This document shows positions 5,505 to 5,587 of a stretch of DNA of 5,587 nucleotides, one piece after another. The notes under the pieces were generated by a model, which was not told the DNA's origin, searched no databases, and saw only the letters and a program-made list of their open reading frames with translations. Each line of letters starts with the position of its first letter. Positions within the stretch are counted from its first letter, which is position 1. This stretch comes from an uncultured Bacilli bacterium (lineage in GTDB: Bacteria; Bacillota_I; Bacilli_A; RF39; UBA660): positions 1-5,587 of the forward strand of contig CANRJL010000075.1 of assembly GCA_947630935.1 (NCBI GenBank). Reading direction: 5' to 3'. Position numbers and translations under genes: made by a program.

Positions 5505-5587
5505 TAATTTATACTCCTTTCGCTTTGGGAATAATGAGTAGCCTCTAATGGTACCTCCTTATTTAAAATATTGCAAGTCATATATTG
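5504..5587 (-). CDS. C-terminal end of a possible element gene coupled to the recombinase
   Basis: A minus-strand frame is open from the right edge to a TAA at 5506-5504 and would end in LEATHYSQSERSIN. Its stop shares one base with the recombinase ATG (TAATG), a layout typical of translational coupling. If complete, it could begin at the ATG at 5581 and be only 25 residues; more likely it is the tail of a longer gene entering from outside. A competing frame ends with TAA at 5561-5559 (YDLQYFK), so the coding frame here is uncertain. I do not recognise the product. Confidence 0.35.
   Translation of the reverse strand, partial: QYMTCNILNKEVPLEATHYSQSERSIN
5514..5560 (-). promoter_or_regulatory. 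Two Shine-Dalgarno sites ahead of the recombinase
   Basis: AAAGGAG (5520-5514) is nine bases from the ATG at 5504 and sets that start. A second, stronger AAGGAGG (5560-5554) lies four bases before an ATT at 5549-5547, which is in frame and would add 15 residues (IRGYSLFPKRKEYKL). ATT starts are rare, so the ATG is preferred. The strong second site without a normal start codon is unexplained. It might serve the frame entering from the right, or be a relic. Confidence 0.5.

Larger units (their letters stand above)
3946..5587. mobile_element. End of an integrated serine-recombinase-borne element (partial)
   Basis: The stretch from the LysM junction to the right edge carries an intact large serine recombinase and the end of a coupled upstream frame. 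The element is inferred from two things: the recombinase, and a host gene that loses homology exactly at the recombinase stop. The rest of the element and its other junction lie beyond the window. Its type (ICE, transposon, prophage or skin-like island) cannot be told from this part. Confidence 0.65.

Noticed and set aside
1..5587. CRISPR array, tRNA or rRNA genes
   Set aside because: I found no regularly spaced direct repeats and no tRNA- or rRNA-like sequence on either strand by reading.

Overview
This is a strongly AT-rich window, roughly a quarter to a third G+C by eye. It has Firmicutes-type Shine-Dalgarno sites (AAGGAG-like) and standard-code usage: every Trp codon I checked is TGG. Together these point to a low-G+C Firmicute, perhaps a gut Bacilli or Mollicutes-related lineage or a Clostridium relative. 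I cannot name the species. Apart from the gene at the left edge, everything is on the minus strand.

Layout from left to right. Positions 1-110 (+) hold the C-terminal end of a YafQ/RelE-type mRNA interferase toxin, followed by a clear intrinsic terminator at 193-218. Positions 219-361 are a gene-free convergent intergenic stretch. Positions 362-3585 (-) form an apparent three-gene operon read right to left. It starts with a 535-residue five-helix membrane protein that has a large outside beta-rich domain. Next comes a 422-residue soluble protein of unknown family whose C-terminal third is weakly reminiscent of ADP-ribosyltransferase folds. Last is a 79-residue basic protein with a CxxxC motif. 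A probable extended -10 promoter, overlapped by an operator-like dyad, lies just upstream of the first gene (3597-3642).

Positions 3673-3945 (-) hold the 3' part of a gene for a protein with two LysM domains, ending in an intrinsic terminator at 3640-3674. Its 5' part is missing. LysM homology stops exactly where a 518-residue large serine recombinase gene (3948-5504, -) ends, so the recombinase stop codon lies at the junction. The best reading is that a recombinase-borne element has integrated into the LysM gene. One attachment junction is near 3936-3965, and the rest of the element, with the missing 5' end of the LysM gene beyond it, lies past the right edge. Upstream of the recombinase, a reading frame entering from the right edge ends in TAATG, overlapping the recombinase start, which suggests a translationally coupled element gene.

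Two points deserve attention. The first is a possible reversible gene split, comparable in principle to the skin element in sigK or phages in comK, here affecting a LysM protein. The second is the unexplained membrane protein / ART-like protein / small CxxxC protein operon. Both are inferences from sequence reading alone.
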